Shown: positions 6,505 to 13,821 of the stretch, piece after piece | Numbering within the stretch: position 1 is the stretch's first letter | How the letters are laid out: every line of letters begins with the position of its first letter | Assembly: GCA_938022345.1 (NCBI GenBank) | Contig: CALIEP010000226.1 | Span: forward strand, 1 to 13,952 | Length of the DNA stretch: 13,952 bases | Direction: 5' to 3' | DNA from: an uncultured Actinomyces sp. | GTDB taxonomy: Bacteria; Actinomycetota; Actinomycetes; Actinomycetales; Actinomycetaceae | Program-made: the position numbers and the translations under genes | Notes under the pieces: generated by a model | What the model was told of the DNA's origin: nothing | Databases searched by the model: none | Seen by the model: only the letters and a program-made list of their open reading frames with translations

Positions 6505-8529
6505 TCAACTGGAGCCGCCAAAGCCTCCTGAGGATCCGCCAAAACCACCGAAACTGCCGCTATTGCTGGAGCCTCCGCCACCCCAACTTGATCCGCCCCA
6601 ACCGCTATCCCAGGAACGACGGTGTGAACCGCCCGAGGAAAGAATGCTATCGAGAACCGACCAAACCAGAGCACCGGTGAGGCCATCCGCAATACTGCTT
6701 CCGGATGATTGCTGGGGAGTGGTGAGCGGGGCTGTCATAGCTGACTGCGCGTAGGTAATTGCAGTGCGTGCTTGGGTGGCAGCACTCTCGTCATTGCCCT
6801 GGTTGTGGAATGAGTGCGCATTTTGGAGTGCGGAGCGCGCAAAAGAAAGCTGGGAACGTGCATCGAATCCGACCAAGGATCCGTGGCTTGTAATGTGCTG
6901 GTTCGCGCGTGCAACCTCTGAATCAGCCTGCGAAAGGAGCGCATCGATTCCCGATTGAGCGCGCTGGGCGCGCTCTTCGGCGCTGCGCAGGGGAGCCAAG
7001 GCCTCGTCAAGCGAAGCCTCCGCAAGACGCAAGGATTCAAGGGCAGCAAGGGGATCACCCTGGCCGTTTTGGGCAGCGTGGCCGCCGCTAATGGCAGCCT
7101 GAGCTGAATCCACCAAGGGCTTGAAGGCGACTGGATCCGCCTTGAGACGAGTGACATCAGAAATATCGGAAGTGATCGAGCCGATTGCAGCGGTCAGAAG
7201 CTCGGACGAACGGGCAAGCTGGTCGGGTGCTTGGGTAATCGATTCAAGCTGGTGGCGAGCAAGAGCCAGAGCGCGGCGTGCAACTTCTAGAGTCTCGTAG
7301 GCGTTTTGTCCGGACTGCTGAGCTGCGAGGGCTTCCTTTGCGCTTGTCTCAGCTTGATCAAGGAGCGCGCGGGCTTGGTCAGGGCGACCGATTAAGGAAG
7401 CGATGGCCTCGGCAGAATACGCAAGCTTGAGGGTCTGCAGATCCATCTGTGCCTGCGAAATCTGGTTGCGGGTCTGGGCGATCGACTCTAAAAGATCGCT
7501 GACCTGCTCGCCGATATTCGCTTCCTTATTGCGGCGCTCAGTGAAGCTTTGTCTTTCTTGAACGAGCTGGTTCATCGCCGCGTTGAGGCGGTTGATGAAG
7601 TCATTCATTTCCTGGGTGGAAACAGGATTCGATCCGTCCTCATTTCCGCGTTGCAAGGCGAATCCTCGGCTCACAAGGGCTCGCGCGTTATCAATCGCAC
7701 TGGAGAAGGAAGCAACGGCATCGGGGCCAAATTGTGCACGGGCAAACTCGATTTCGTCCTCGCTCGCGCGCACAACATCGTCGGCGTCAAGAAGCATACG
7801 AGCCAGATCCAAGGTCGACTGGACCCTTTGCTGTTCCTGCGTGCCGACAACGGTCTTTCGTGTCTTGCGCTGCGAACGCACGATGGCGGTGATGAGAATA
7901 ATTGGGAGGAGAATCAAGACGGTGAAGAAGAAAAAGAGAATGATGGAGCCGAAGAGGAAGGTGGAACCATCGCTTGTGCTGGTAGACGAACTCCTAGCCG
8001 CACTTGTTGCCCTTGTCTTTGTTGTTGTCACTCCGCTGGACTGGGCGGCCTTCAAGCTCGAAGAGTAGGCCTGAATTGCCGAAACGACAGTGTCTGCATC
8101 AAGCGGATTTGCTTTCCCAAGCTCCGTCTTCGCGGCAGCGAAGGCGCTGACCACCGCGGAGTCAGCGATTCCCTTCTGATCGGTGTTTCCGCAGGTCGCG
8201 GCAACGCGCTGCTCTGTGGCGATGACAAGGACAAGAGAAGAATTCGACAAGCCGGATTTGGTTCCTGCGGCCTCGCACCACTTCACCGGTGCCTGATCCG
8301 AAAAGTCAGTAACCAGGACGACGTAGGCGTCCAGGCCACCTGACTTAAGCTTGCTGAGACTTTGGCTGGCAGACTGTGCCTGAGAATCAGACAGGAAAGA
8401 ATGCGGGTCTGTGACAGTCGAGGTGATGGTCACGGGCGAATCGGCGTGCGCCATGCCAATTGGCATGCATACGAACGCAATCGCAGTAAAGAGCGCAATA
8501 CACCGGGAGCGGAAAGCGTGGTAAAACAT
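6505..8529 (-). CDS. TPM-domain membrane protein with coiled-coil region and Gly/Ser-rich tail
   Basis: A 674-aa envelope protein of unknown exact role. Residues 1-29 form a Sec signal peptide ending AHA before Asp30. Residues about 32-160 match the TPM (TLP18.3/Psb32/MOLO-1) domain, with VTDPHSFLSDSQ and LDAYVVLVTDFS near its start and LVLVIATEQR in its core. A Thr/Ser linker leads to one strongly hydrophobic membrane segment (about 190-217, then RSQRKTRK), placing the TPM domain outside and the rest in the cytoplasm. About 225-620 is Ala/Gln/Glu-rich and helical, probably coiled coil. The last ~43 residues are Gly/Ser/Trp/Phe-rich low-complexity sequence. The ATG at 8529 is chosen because TAAACT ends 7 nt before it, a leaderless arrangement; GTG at 8535 would add two residues. 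It is followed by pspA, suggesting joint work in envelope stress. Phosphatase activity claimed for some TPM proteins is not assumed. Confidence 0.87.
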   Translation of the reverse strand: MFYHAFRSRCIALFTAIAFVCMPIGMAHADSPVTITSTVTDPHSFLSDSQAQSASQSLSKLKSGGLDAYVVLVTDFSDQAPVKWCEAAGTKSGLSNSSLVLVIATEQRVAATCGNTDQKGIADSAVVSAFAAAKTELGKANPLDADTVVSAIQAYSSSLKAAQSSGVTTTKTRATSAARSSSTSTSDGSTFLFGSIILFFFFTVLILLPIILITAIVRSQRKTRKTVVGTQEQQRVQSTLDLARMLLDADDVVRASEDEIEFARAQFGPDAVASFSSAIDNARALVSRGFALQRGNEDGSNPVSTQEMNDFINRLNAAMNQLVQERQSFTERRNKEANIGEQVSDLLESIAQTRNQISQAQMDLQTLKLAYSAEAIASLIGRPDQARALLDQAETSAKEALAAQQSGQNAYETLEVARRALALARHQLESITQAPDQLARSSELLTAAIGSITSDISDVTRLKADPVAFKPLVDSAQAAISGGHAAQNGQGDPLAALESLRLAEASLDEALAPLRSAEERAQRAQSGIDALLSQADSEVARANQHITSHGSLVGFDARSQLSFARSALQNAHSFHNQGNDESAATQARTAITYAQSAMTAPLTTPQQSSGSSIADGLTGALVWSVLDSILSSGGSHRRSWDSGWGGSSWGGGGSSNSGSFGGFGGSSGGFGGSS

Positions 8530-8536
8530 AGCCACT

Positions 8537-8542
8537 AGTTTA
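8537..8542 (-). promoter_or_regulatory. Candidate -10 box for a leaderless TPM-gene transcript
   Basis: On the minus strand TAAACT (8542 down to 8537) fits TANNNT and ends 7 nt before the ATG at 8529. No convincing -35 is seen. The same hexamer is the predicted -10 of the riboswitch-controlled gene at the right end of the window. Confidence 0.4.
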
Positions 8543-8623
8543 CGACTAAGAAGCGTTTGATTGACGCGCCATCTATGATGGAGGATACGTCCTTAGCCGA
8601 TGACACAGGAAGGAGTGCGTACG

Positions 8624-8998
8624 ATGCCCACTGGTAAGGTGAAGTTTTTTGATGCTGAGCGCGGTTTTGGCTTCATTATGGGAGAAGACGGTGGTCAGGT
8701 TTTCCTGCACTCTTCCGCGCTGCCTGAAGGAGTGACGCCTCGTCCCGGAACCCGTGTTGAATACGGAGTTGCCGATGGGCGCAAGGGGCCGCAGGCGCTG
8801 TCGGTTCGTATTATTTCCACGCCGCACTCCGTGGCGCGTGCCCAACGACGCAAGCCCGAAACTATGGTGCCCGTCGTCGAAGACTTAATTAAACTGCTCG
8901 ATGCCTCTTCTGAATCTTTGCGCCGCGGACACTACCCGGAAAACGCCGCAAAGATCGCGAAGGTCATGCGGGCCGTTGCAGAGGATTTTGATGCCTGA
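8624..8998 (+). CDS. Cold-shock-domain protein with C-terminal extension (CspB-like)
   Basis: Single-stranded RNA/DNA-binding protein, probably an RNA chaperone. The product is 124 aa. The ATG at 8624 follows AGGAAGGAG (8607-8615) by 8 nt and gives the standard start MPTGKVKFFDAERGFGFI; an in-frame ATG at 8600 lies upstream of that site and is rejected. The cold-shock domain fills residues 1-65, with RNP-1-like RGFGFI and RNP-2-like VFLHSSAL. Residues about 66-124 are an added basic then helical region (QRRKPETMVPVVEDLIKLL), seen in longer actinobacterial cold-shock proteins but absent from the 67-aa CspA type. The stop overlaps the start of the DUF3027 gene by 8 nt, implying translational coupling. 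The gene is divergent from the TPM gene; TATGAT (8574-8579) is a possible -10 without a clear -35. Confidence 0.93.
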   Translation: MPTGKVKFFDAERGFGFIMGEDGGQVFLHSSALPEGVTPRPGTRVEYGVADGRKGPQALSVRIISTPHSVARAQRRKPETMVPVVEDLIKLLDASSESLRRGHYPENAAKIAKVMRAVAEDFDA

Positions 8999-9752
8999 AA
9001 AAACTGCGTCCGCGCGTGGGCGAATGGATCAGCAGCTCGCTCAAGCGGTGGATTTTGCGCGTGAAAACGCGGTCGAAGTCGGGGGAGAAGCCTCTGTAGG
9101 AGAGCATCTTTCTTTCGAGATGAATGCCGACCGCCTTGGTACTCACTACTTCGCCTGTAATGATGCCGGTTACGTCGGCTGGCGTTGGTCGGTCACCTTG
9201 ACGCGCGTTCCGCGTTCGCGGAAGATCACGGTGTGTGAAGTTGATTTGGTGCCCGGCTCCGGTGCACTTTTAGCACCCGAGTGGCTCCCATGGGAGGACC
9301 GACTGCAGCCAGGCGATGTGAGCCGTGAGGACGTTCTGCCCTACCGTGACGACGATGATCGCCTGATTTCCGGACTTGAGGACACCGGTGAGGACCCGGA
9401 TTTGCCAACGGATCGCGAGTTGGGATTGGGGCGCGTTCGCGTTCTTTCCGATAAAGGTCACGATGGTGCTGCAAAGCGCTGGTACGCCTCGGAGCGTGGT
9501 CCCAAACGTGGTAGTCGCCCCAAGCAGACCTGTTCGACCTGCGGCTTCCTCATGAAGATGTCCGGTTCGATGCGTCTAGTCTTTGGTGTCTGTGCAAATG
9601 AATGGGCACAAGACGATGGCTGTGTCGTGAGTTTGGATCACACCTGCGGCGCGCACTCTGAAACTGATGTGCCGAACAATGGAACGGATTGGCCAGTTCG
9701 CCCCTCGCGTATCAACGATTTTCTGGTTGAATCTGAGCGAATCGGGTCCTGA
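8991..9752 (+). CDS. DUF3027 family protein, unknown function
   Basis: A 253-aa soluble protein that looks like the actinobacterial DUF3027 family, for which I know no function. Visible features: an N-terminal helical segment (DQQLAQAVDFARENAVEVGG), a conserved-looking core around HYFACNDAGYVGWRWSVTLTRVPRSRKITVCEVDLVPG and LLAPEWLPWEDRLQPGD, an acidic middle, and a C-terminal cysteine cluster (CSTCGF, then GVCANEW, CVVS and HTCGAHSE) that could bind zinc. The ATG at 8991 overlaps the last 8 nt of the cold-shock gene, so the two are almost certainly one transcript and translationally coupled. An RNA-linked role is a guess from that partner and the possible zinc ribbon. No catalytic motif is recognised. 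Confidence 0.83.
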   Translation: MPEKTASARGRMDQQLAQAVDFARENAVEVGGEASVGEHLSFEMNADRLGTHYFACNDAGYVGWRWSVTLTRVPRSRKITVCEVDLVPGSGALLAPEWLPWEDRLQPGDVSREDVLPYRDDDDRLISGLEDTGEDPDLPTDRELGLGRVRVLSDKGHDGAAKRWYASERGPKRGSRPKQTCSTCGFLMKMSGSMRLVFGVCANEWAQDDGCVVSLDHTCGAHSETDVPNNGTDWPVRPSRINDFLVESERIGS

Positions 9753-9779
9753 AAAACGAAACTGGTTCTAAATAAGAAC

Positions 9780-9785
9780 TATAAG
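9780..9785 (+). promoter_or_regulatory. Candidate -10 box of the azgA-type permease
   Basis: TATAAG is a 5/6 match to TATAAT, directly after a short inverted repeat (GTTCT 9765-9769, AGAAC 9775-9779). The -35 position is poor. It would start a leader of about 75 nt that contains the paired hairpins described separately. Confidence 0.3.
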
Positions 9786-9802
9786 CAGGTCAATCGGGGA
9801 AA

Positions 9803-9851
9803 TCAAAGTGCATCTCGCTGGATGATAAGCGCTTCACTTTGAGCGTTTTTT
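9803..9851 (+). promoter_or_regulatory. Two mutually exclusive hairpins in the purine-permease leader (attenuator-like)
   Basis: Structure A: TCAAAGTG 9803-9810 pairs with CACTTTGA 9835-9842, with an inner CGCT (9816-9819) to AGCG (9828-9831) stem. Structure B: AAGCGCT 9827-9833 pairs with AGCGTTT 9842-9848 (7 bp including one G-U) around an 8-nt loop, merging into six T at 9846-9851. The two share bases 9828-9842 and cannot coexist, which is the geometry of an antiterminator and terminator. Structure B may instead simply be the terminator of the cold-shock/DUF3027 operon. Confidence 0.42.
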
Positions 9852-9868
9852 CAGCGAAACTTTGGGGA

Positions 9869-11314
9869 GTGAGCACACAAGAAAAAGCGCCCACGAGCGC
9901 GAAGCCACTGAATTCCCTTGACACTTTCTTCCACATTTCTGAACGTGGATCCACAATTGGTCGCGAAATCCGAGGTGGCGTGGTCACCTTCTTCGCAATG
10001 GCCTACATCCTTGTTGTTAACCCATCGATTCTTTCGGCCGCTCTGCCTCAAGACGGCTCCATTACCCCCGCAGGAATTGCTGCAGGCACCGCACTTATCG
10101 CGGGCATCATGACCATCCTCATGGGTGTCGTTGCGAACTACCCGCTGGCGCTGGCCGCAGGTCTTGGCCTCAACGCAATCGTTGCCTTCACCTTGGTCCT
10201 TGGTTCAGGACTAACCTTCCAAGAGGCCATGGGCCTCATCTTCTGGGAGGGTATCCTCATTACCCTTCTAGTTCTGACAGGATTCCGAGACGCGGTCTTC
10301 CGCGCAGTTCCGTACCAGATCAAGACCGCTATCTCTGTAGGTATCGGTCTTTTTATTACCCTGGTTGGCCTGATTAACGCGGGTATCATTCGTGCAGGCG
10401 CAACCCCGGTTCAGCTTGGTATTAATGGATCCCTGCAGGGATGGCCAACCTTGGTCTTCGTTGTCGGCCTTGGTCTGACCATCATCTTGTACGTGCGCAA
10501 GGTCAAGGGCGCAATGCTCATCGGCCTTATCACTTCCACGGTTTTGGCAGCGATCCTCCAGCTCTTCGTTCACCTTCCCGTACGTAGTGAGAACTCTCCG
10601 ACCGGTTGGGGACAGACCGTTCCAGCACTGAGCGGCTCTCCGATTTCGATCCCCAGCTTTAACTCGCTCTTCCAGATCAATTTCTTCGGCGCCTTCGGAA
10701 AGCTCGGCGTCGTTTCGGTTGTTCTGCTGATCTTCTCGCTGATGCTTGCAGACTTCTTCGACACCATGGGAACGATGGTTGCTGTCGGTGCTGAGGGTGG
10801 TCTTCTCGACGAAGCTGGAAACCCGCCTCACTCCAGCCGGATTCTGCTTATTGACTCCTTGGCTGCTGCTGCAGGTGGCCTGGGTGGTGTCTCTTCGAAC
10901 ACCTCCTACATTGAGTCGACCTCCGGTGTTGGTGAGGGTGCGCGTACTGGTTTGGCCTCGGTTGTCACCGGTGTCCTCTTCCTACTGTCCACCTTCCTTT
11001 CGCCCCTGGTTCAGCTTGTCCCGACCGAGGCCGCCTCGACCGCACTGGTCTTCGTTGGCTTCCTCATGATGGCTCAGGTTCTTGAAGTTGATTGGAAGGA
11101 TCCGGAGTATGCAATCCCCGGCTTCTTGACCATCGCCTTCATGCCTTTCGCCTACTCGATCTCGGTGGGTATCGGTGTTGGCTTCATTGCCTACACAGTC
11201 ATTCAGATCACCCTGGGCAAGGCTCGTAAGATTCACCCGCTGATGTGGCTGACCTCGATCCTTTTCGTGGTCTACTTCCTCTTGGGTCCGATTCGGGCTG
11301 CTTTGGGAGCCTGA
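9869..11314 (+). CDS. NCS2 (AzgA-type) purine permease, probably guanine/hypoxanthine
   Basis: Proton-coupled nucleobase importer in the cytoplasmic membrane. From the GTG at 9869 the product is 481 aa and begins MSTQEKAP, like family members; a TTG at 9839 would add 10 residues, and neither start has a well-spaced ribosome binding site. About 12-14 hydrophobic segments are visible. AzgA-group landmarks: GGVVTFFAMAYILVVNPSIL at the first segment, ANYPLALAAGLGLNAIVAF, the FFDTMGTMVAVG loop followed by EGGLLDEAGN, then SNTSYIESTSGVGEGARTGLASVV and FLSPLVQLVP. These resemble E. coli AzgA-family adenine/guanine/hypoxanthine permeases more than UraA or xanthine types. The leader carries an attenuator-like pair of hairpins, so control by elongation or termination is possible. 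Confidence 0.92.
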   Translation: MSTQEKAPTSAKPLNSLDTFFHISERGSTIGREIRGGVVTFFAMAYILVVNPSILSAALPQDGSITPAGIAAGTALIAGIMTILMGVVANYPLALAAGLGLNAIVAFTLVLGSGLTFQEAMGLIFWEGILITLLVLTGFRDAVFRAVPYQIKTAISVGIGLFITLVGLINAGIIRAGATPVQLGINGSLQGWPTLVFVVGLGLTIILYVRKVKGAMLIGLITSTVLAAILQLFVHLPVRSENSPTGWGQTVPALSGSPISIPSFNSLFQINFFGAFGKLGVVSVVLLIFSLMLADFFDTMGTMVAVGAEGGLLDEAGNPPHSSRILLIDSLAAAAGGLGGVSSNTSYIESTSGVGEGARTGLASVVTGVLFLLSTFLSPLVQLVPTEAASTALVFVGFLMMAQVLEVDWKDPEYAIPGFLTIAFMPFAYSISVGIGVGFIAYTVIQITLGKARKIHPLMWLTSILFVVYFLLGPIRAALGA

Positions 11315-11329
11315 TCCGTTATCTACCTT

Positions 11330-11361
11330 GCGTGGGGGCCGGCATGTGTCGACCCCCACGC
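11330..11361 (+). terminator. Probable terminator after the purine permease
   Basis: GCGTGGGGG at 11330-11338 pairs exactly with CCCCCACGC at 11353-11361 around a 14-nt loop, 16 nt after the permease stop. The following sequence (CTGTATTT) is only moderately T-rich, so termination may be partial. Confidence 0.65.
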
Positions 11362-11388
11362 CTGTATTTGGGCGTATCCTCAAAAGCA

Positions 11389-12657
11389 GTGTTGAGCGAT
11401 GTGGGGGGCTTTGTGTCACGAACTTTTCAGTCATTTGAGTACCGGAGTTTCCGACATTGGTTTGTTGCGAATGTGTTGGCTGCTTCTGCTCAGTGGATGC
11501 AGCGCGTTGCTCAGGACTGGCTTGTTTTGACCGTATTGACGCAGAATTCCTCTTTCCAAATCGGGATCGTCACAGCTCTTCAATTCCTCCCTATTCTTCT
11601 TTTGAGTCCCTATGCGGGCGTCGTGGTCGACCGTCTTGATCGCAAAGGAATCATCCAGGTCACCCAGACATCTTTCGGCATTTTCGGCCTGCTCTTGGGA
11701 ATTATGGTTTTTACGGGGCATGCGCATCTGTGGCTGGTGTATGCCTTAGCCTTTGGCGGGGGAGTAGCCGCGGCTTTCGACTCTCCTGCGCGCCAGGCTT
11801 TTGTTTCCGAGCTTGTCCCCGCTTCGTCGATCACGAACGCTGTAGCACTCAACTCCGTTGCTTTTAACTTTGCCCGTCTGGTAGGCCCCGCGATTTCGGG
11901 CCTGATGATTGATTGGGTGGGCGAGGCCTGGGTCTTCTTTGTGAACTCGGGAATGTTCCTGATTGCCGCGATGTTCACGACATCAATTCGCCATAAAGAT
12001 TTAGTGCCACGCCGGCCGGTTCCTCGGAAGAAAGGGCAGCTACGTGAAGGGCTTGTGTATTTACGAGGCCGTCCCGATCTTATTCTGATCATTGTTGTAG
12101 TTGGTTTTGCTTCGGCTTTGGCCCTCAATCAGCAGCTCACGACGGCTGTCATGGCGACGACGGTTTTTCATAGGGGAGCGGGCCAGTACGGCATGTTGAG
12201 CGCATTGATTGCGGTCGGATCGTTTTCTGGGGCACTTTTTGCTGCGCGTCGGAAGCTTCCGCGTCTTCGTTTGGTCGTTGGTTCGACTATCGCACTGGGC
12301 GTTGTATCAACGATTCTGGCATTCACGCCCACTTATGAAACCTATGGAATCATGTGTGTTCCGACGGGTTTTGCCATGATCACCATGCTCACTTCTGCAA
12401 ATGCTGCAGTTCAAACGACGACTGCAGAAGACGTACGTGGACGGGTTTTGGCGCTATACGGCATGGTCGTCATGGGGTCGACACCTATCGGCGCTCCCTT
12501 TGTGGGGTGGATTGGTCAAGTGATTGATGCTCGTGCCTCGATTTGGGTGGGTTCAGTATCGACCTTGATTTTCACGATTATTGCTGCAGCGGTGTGTATG
12601 AAACGGTGGGATATCCATCTGCATGTTCGCGCGGGTGCACACCCCATTGAAATTTAG
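11389..12657 (+). CDS. MFS transporter, DHA3/EntS-like exporter family
   Basis: A polytopic drug/metabolite efflux-type permease, 422 aa from the GTG at 11389. About 12 hydrophobic segments in two halves are visible, separated by a basic central loop (RHKDLVPRRPVPRKKGQL). The motif-A signature between segments 2 and 3 is present (GVVVDRLDRKG). The N-terminus SFRHWFVANVLAASAQWMQRVAQDWLVLTV is typical of the EntS/DHA3 group, as is FDSPARQAFVSELV in the first half. Start choice is open: GTG 11389 has TATCCT 8 nt before it (leaderless-like), while GTG 11413, preceded by six G, would give 414 aa. The substrate is unknown. EntS exports enterobactin and the next gene is an iron-type regulator, but no siderophore genes are in view, so a siderophore role is speculative. 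Confidence 0.88.
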   Translation: MLSDVGGFVSRTFQSFEYRSFRHWFVANVLAASAQWMQRVAQDWLVLTVLTQNSSFQIGIVTALQFLPILLLSPYAGVVVDRLDRKGIIQVTQTSFGIFGLLLGIMVFTGHAHLWLVYALAFGGGVAAAFDSPARQAFVSELVPASSITNAVALNSVAFNFARLVGPAISGLMIDWVGEAWVFFVNSGMFLIAAMFTTSIRHKDLVPRRPVPRKKGQLREGLVYLRGRPDLILIIVVVGFASALALNQQLTTAVMATTVFHRGAGQYGMLSALIAVGSFSGALFAARRKLPRLRLVVGSTIALGVVSTILAFTPTYETYGIMCVPTGFAMITMLTSANAAVQTTTAEDVRGRVLALYGMVVMGSTPIGAPFVGWIGQVIDARASIWVGSVSTLIFTIIAAAVCMKRWDIHLHVRAGAHPIEI

Positions 12658-12827
12658 AACCCGAATGCTCATCACGATCCCTATATGGGGAATTAGCAAC
12701 ATTGGCCTATCTCAGTTGATGCTGAAGTTGTCCATCTGACTCCCCGTGACGCGCGGTTTTCCTAGCTAATCAACACGATGGCGCGGAAATATGTACTCTG
12801 AGGTCAGAAACTACCTATGGAGGAATC

Positions 12828-13517
12828 GTGAGCGATCTGATCGATACCACCGAAATGTATCTCAAGACGATTTTTGAGCTTGAAGAAGACGGTGTGACGC
12901 CTCTTCGCGCTCGAATTGTCGAGCGATTGGGACATTCTGGCCCCACGGTTTCGCAAACAATTGGGCGAATGGAACGTGACGGCCTCGTGCATGTCATGGG
13001 GGACAGGCGGTTGGAACTAACGCCTCTGGGGCGTGAGCGCGCCATTGAAGTTGTCCGCAAGCATCGCCTTGCTGAGCGTCTTTTGACTGATGTCATCGGT
13101 TTGGATTGGGCCCACACCCATGAGGAAGCGTGTCGCTGGGAGCACGTCATGTCGGATCAGGTTGAGCAGCGTCTTGGGGAAATTCTTCATAACCCGACTA
13201 CCGATCCCTATGGAAACCCGATTCCTGGAACGGATGGGGTCTCAGACGGTATTTCGATGGAACTGGCATTGCGAATGGGGGAGTCCACCTCTGGGACGGT
13301 TACTCGAATCGGTGAACCCATCCAAGCAGAGACGGAATTGCTGGATGCCTTTGCTCGGTGCGGAGTGCGTCCAGGGGCTCGGATTAACTTCGAGGCTGAC
13401 CCTCGTGAAGTCATTCTTGAGGTAACTCACACCGCTGATGGGAAGGAATCAGTGCCCGGCCAGGCCGTTCAACTGCCTTTGGCGCTCGCTCCACACCTTT
13501 TCATCACGCTTAATTAA
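12828..13517 (+). CDS. dtxR: DtxR/IdeR-type metal-dependent transcriptional repressor
   Basis: Iron-activated (possibly Mn-activated) dimeric repressor, 229 aa, the family length. The GTG at 12828 has GGAGG at 12819-12823. An N-terminal winged helix (about 20-60, with SGPTVSQTIGRMERDGLV as recognition region) is followed by the dimerisation domain and a C-terminal SH3-like domain (about 150-229). Metal ligands fall at exactly the DtxR positions: primary site Met10, Cys102, Glu105, His106; ancillary site His79, Glu83, His98. Cys102, rather than the Asp/Glu of MntR-type proteins, favours iron. The EACRWEHVMSD block matches DtxR/IdeR closely. The gene appears to have its own promoter region in the 170 nt after the MFS gene, but no clear iron box (TTAGGTTAG type) was found there. 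Confidence 0.95.
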   Translation: MSDLIDTTEMYLKTIFELEEDGVTPLRARIVERLGHSGPTVSQTIGRMERDGLVHVMGDRRLELTPLGRERAIEVVRKHRLAERLLTDVIGLDWAHTHEEACRWEHVMSDQVEQRLGEILHNPTTDPYGNPIPGTDGVSDGISMELALRMGESTSGTVTRIGEPIQAETELLDAFARCGVRPGARINFEADPREVILEVTHTADGKESVPGQAVQLPLALAPHLFITLN

Positions 13518-13601
13518 GTTCCCTGACCAGCAATTCTGAAAGTAAGCTGCAAAACCTTAAGAAAACCTGTAATATGTTCGTCATCGTTTCGTTACATTGG
13601 C

Positions 13602-13630
13602 GTGACATTTCAGGGTCAGTACGATAAACT
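13602..13630 (+). promoter_or_regulatory. Candidate promoter of the c-di-AMP riboswitch transcript
   Basis: GTGACA at 13602-13607 (5/6 to TTGACA) is 17 bp from TAAACT at 13625-13630, which fits TANNNT. Transcription would start near 13636-13637, about 15 nt before the riboswitch core. Confidence 0.55.
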
Positions 13631-13650
13631 CATACGTGGCCGCACTGGCC

Positions 13651-13805
13651 GACCGTTCTTCGTTAACCGAGGTTGAACCGCGAAGAAATAGGTAAGACGA
13701 AGGTTCAACGCGGGGAAACCACTTACGACCCTTGGGTCTTGGGGTGAAGCTTGGGAAACCAAGCCGGGCTCTCCTGCCCGAACCCGACAGCTCACCTCGC
13801 AGGTC
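13651..13805 (+). ncRNA. c-di-AMP riboswitch (ydaO/yuaA type)
   Basis: The highly conserved 3' block of this class is present: CGAACCCGACAGCTCACCTCG at 13779-13799. So are the other hallmarks in order: a long 5' stem-loop (GTTGAACC 13672-13679 with GGTTCAAC 13702-13709), GGGGAAACCA at 13712-13721 and GGGGTGAA at 13741-13748. A perfect CTTGG-GAAA-CCAAG tetraloop hairpin (13750-13763) and a GGGC/GCCC stem (13766-13769 with 13776-13779) follow. GACC 13651-13654 can close P1 with GGTC 13802-13805. It ends 16 nt before a GTG start. The class binds cyclic di-AMP and usually switches gene expression off; in actinobacteria it typically controls cell-wall hydrolase and resuscitation genes, which fits the gene below. 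One conserved position, the A of AGCUAAC, reads C here. Confidence 0.93.
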
Positions 13806-13821
13806 AAAGAGGAGATTACTT

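Noticed and set aside
7549..8343. Long open frame (264 codons) on the plus strand opposite the TPM gene
   Set aside because: It lies wholly antisense to a convincing protein with a signal peptide, TPM domain and membrane segment. Its product is Arg/Cys-rich without recognisable domains, and no ribosome binding site or promoter supports it.
9765..9779. GTTCT/AGAAC inverted repeat before the permease -10 box
   Set aside because: Only 5 bp; could be an operator, but is too short to claim from one sequence.
12658..12827. Possible iron box near CCTAGCTAAT (12761-12770) upstream of dtxR
   Set aside because: Only a partial resemblance to TTAGGTTAGGCTAACCTAA with no dyad of adequate quality; not enough to call an operator. 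The rest of this gap shows no gene or clear structure.
13509..13518. Palindrome CTTAATTAAG over the dtxR stop codon
   Set aside because: AT-only core, too short, with no T-run or flanking structure; probably chance.
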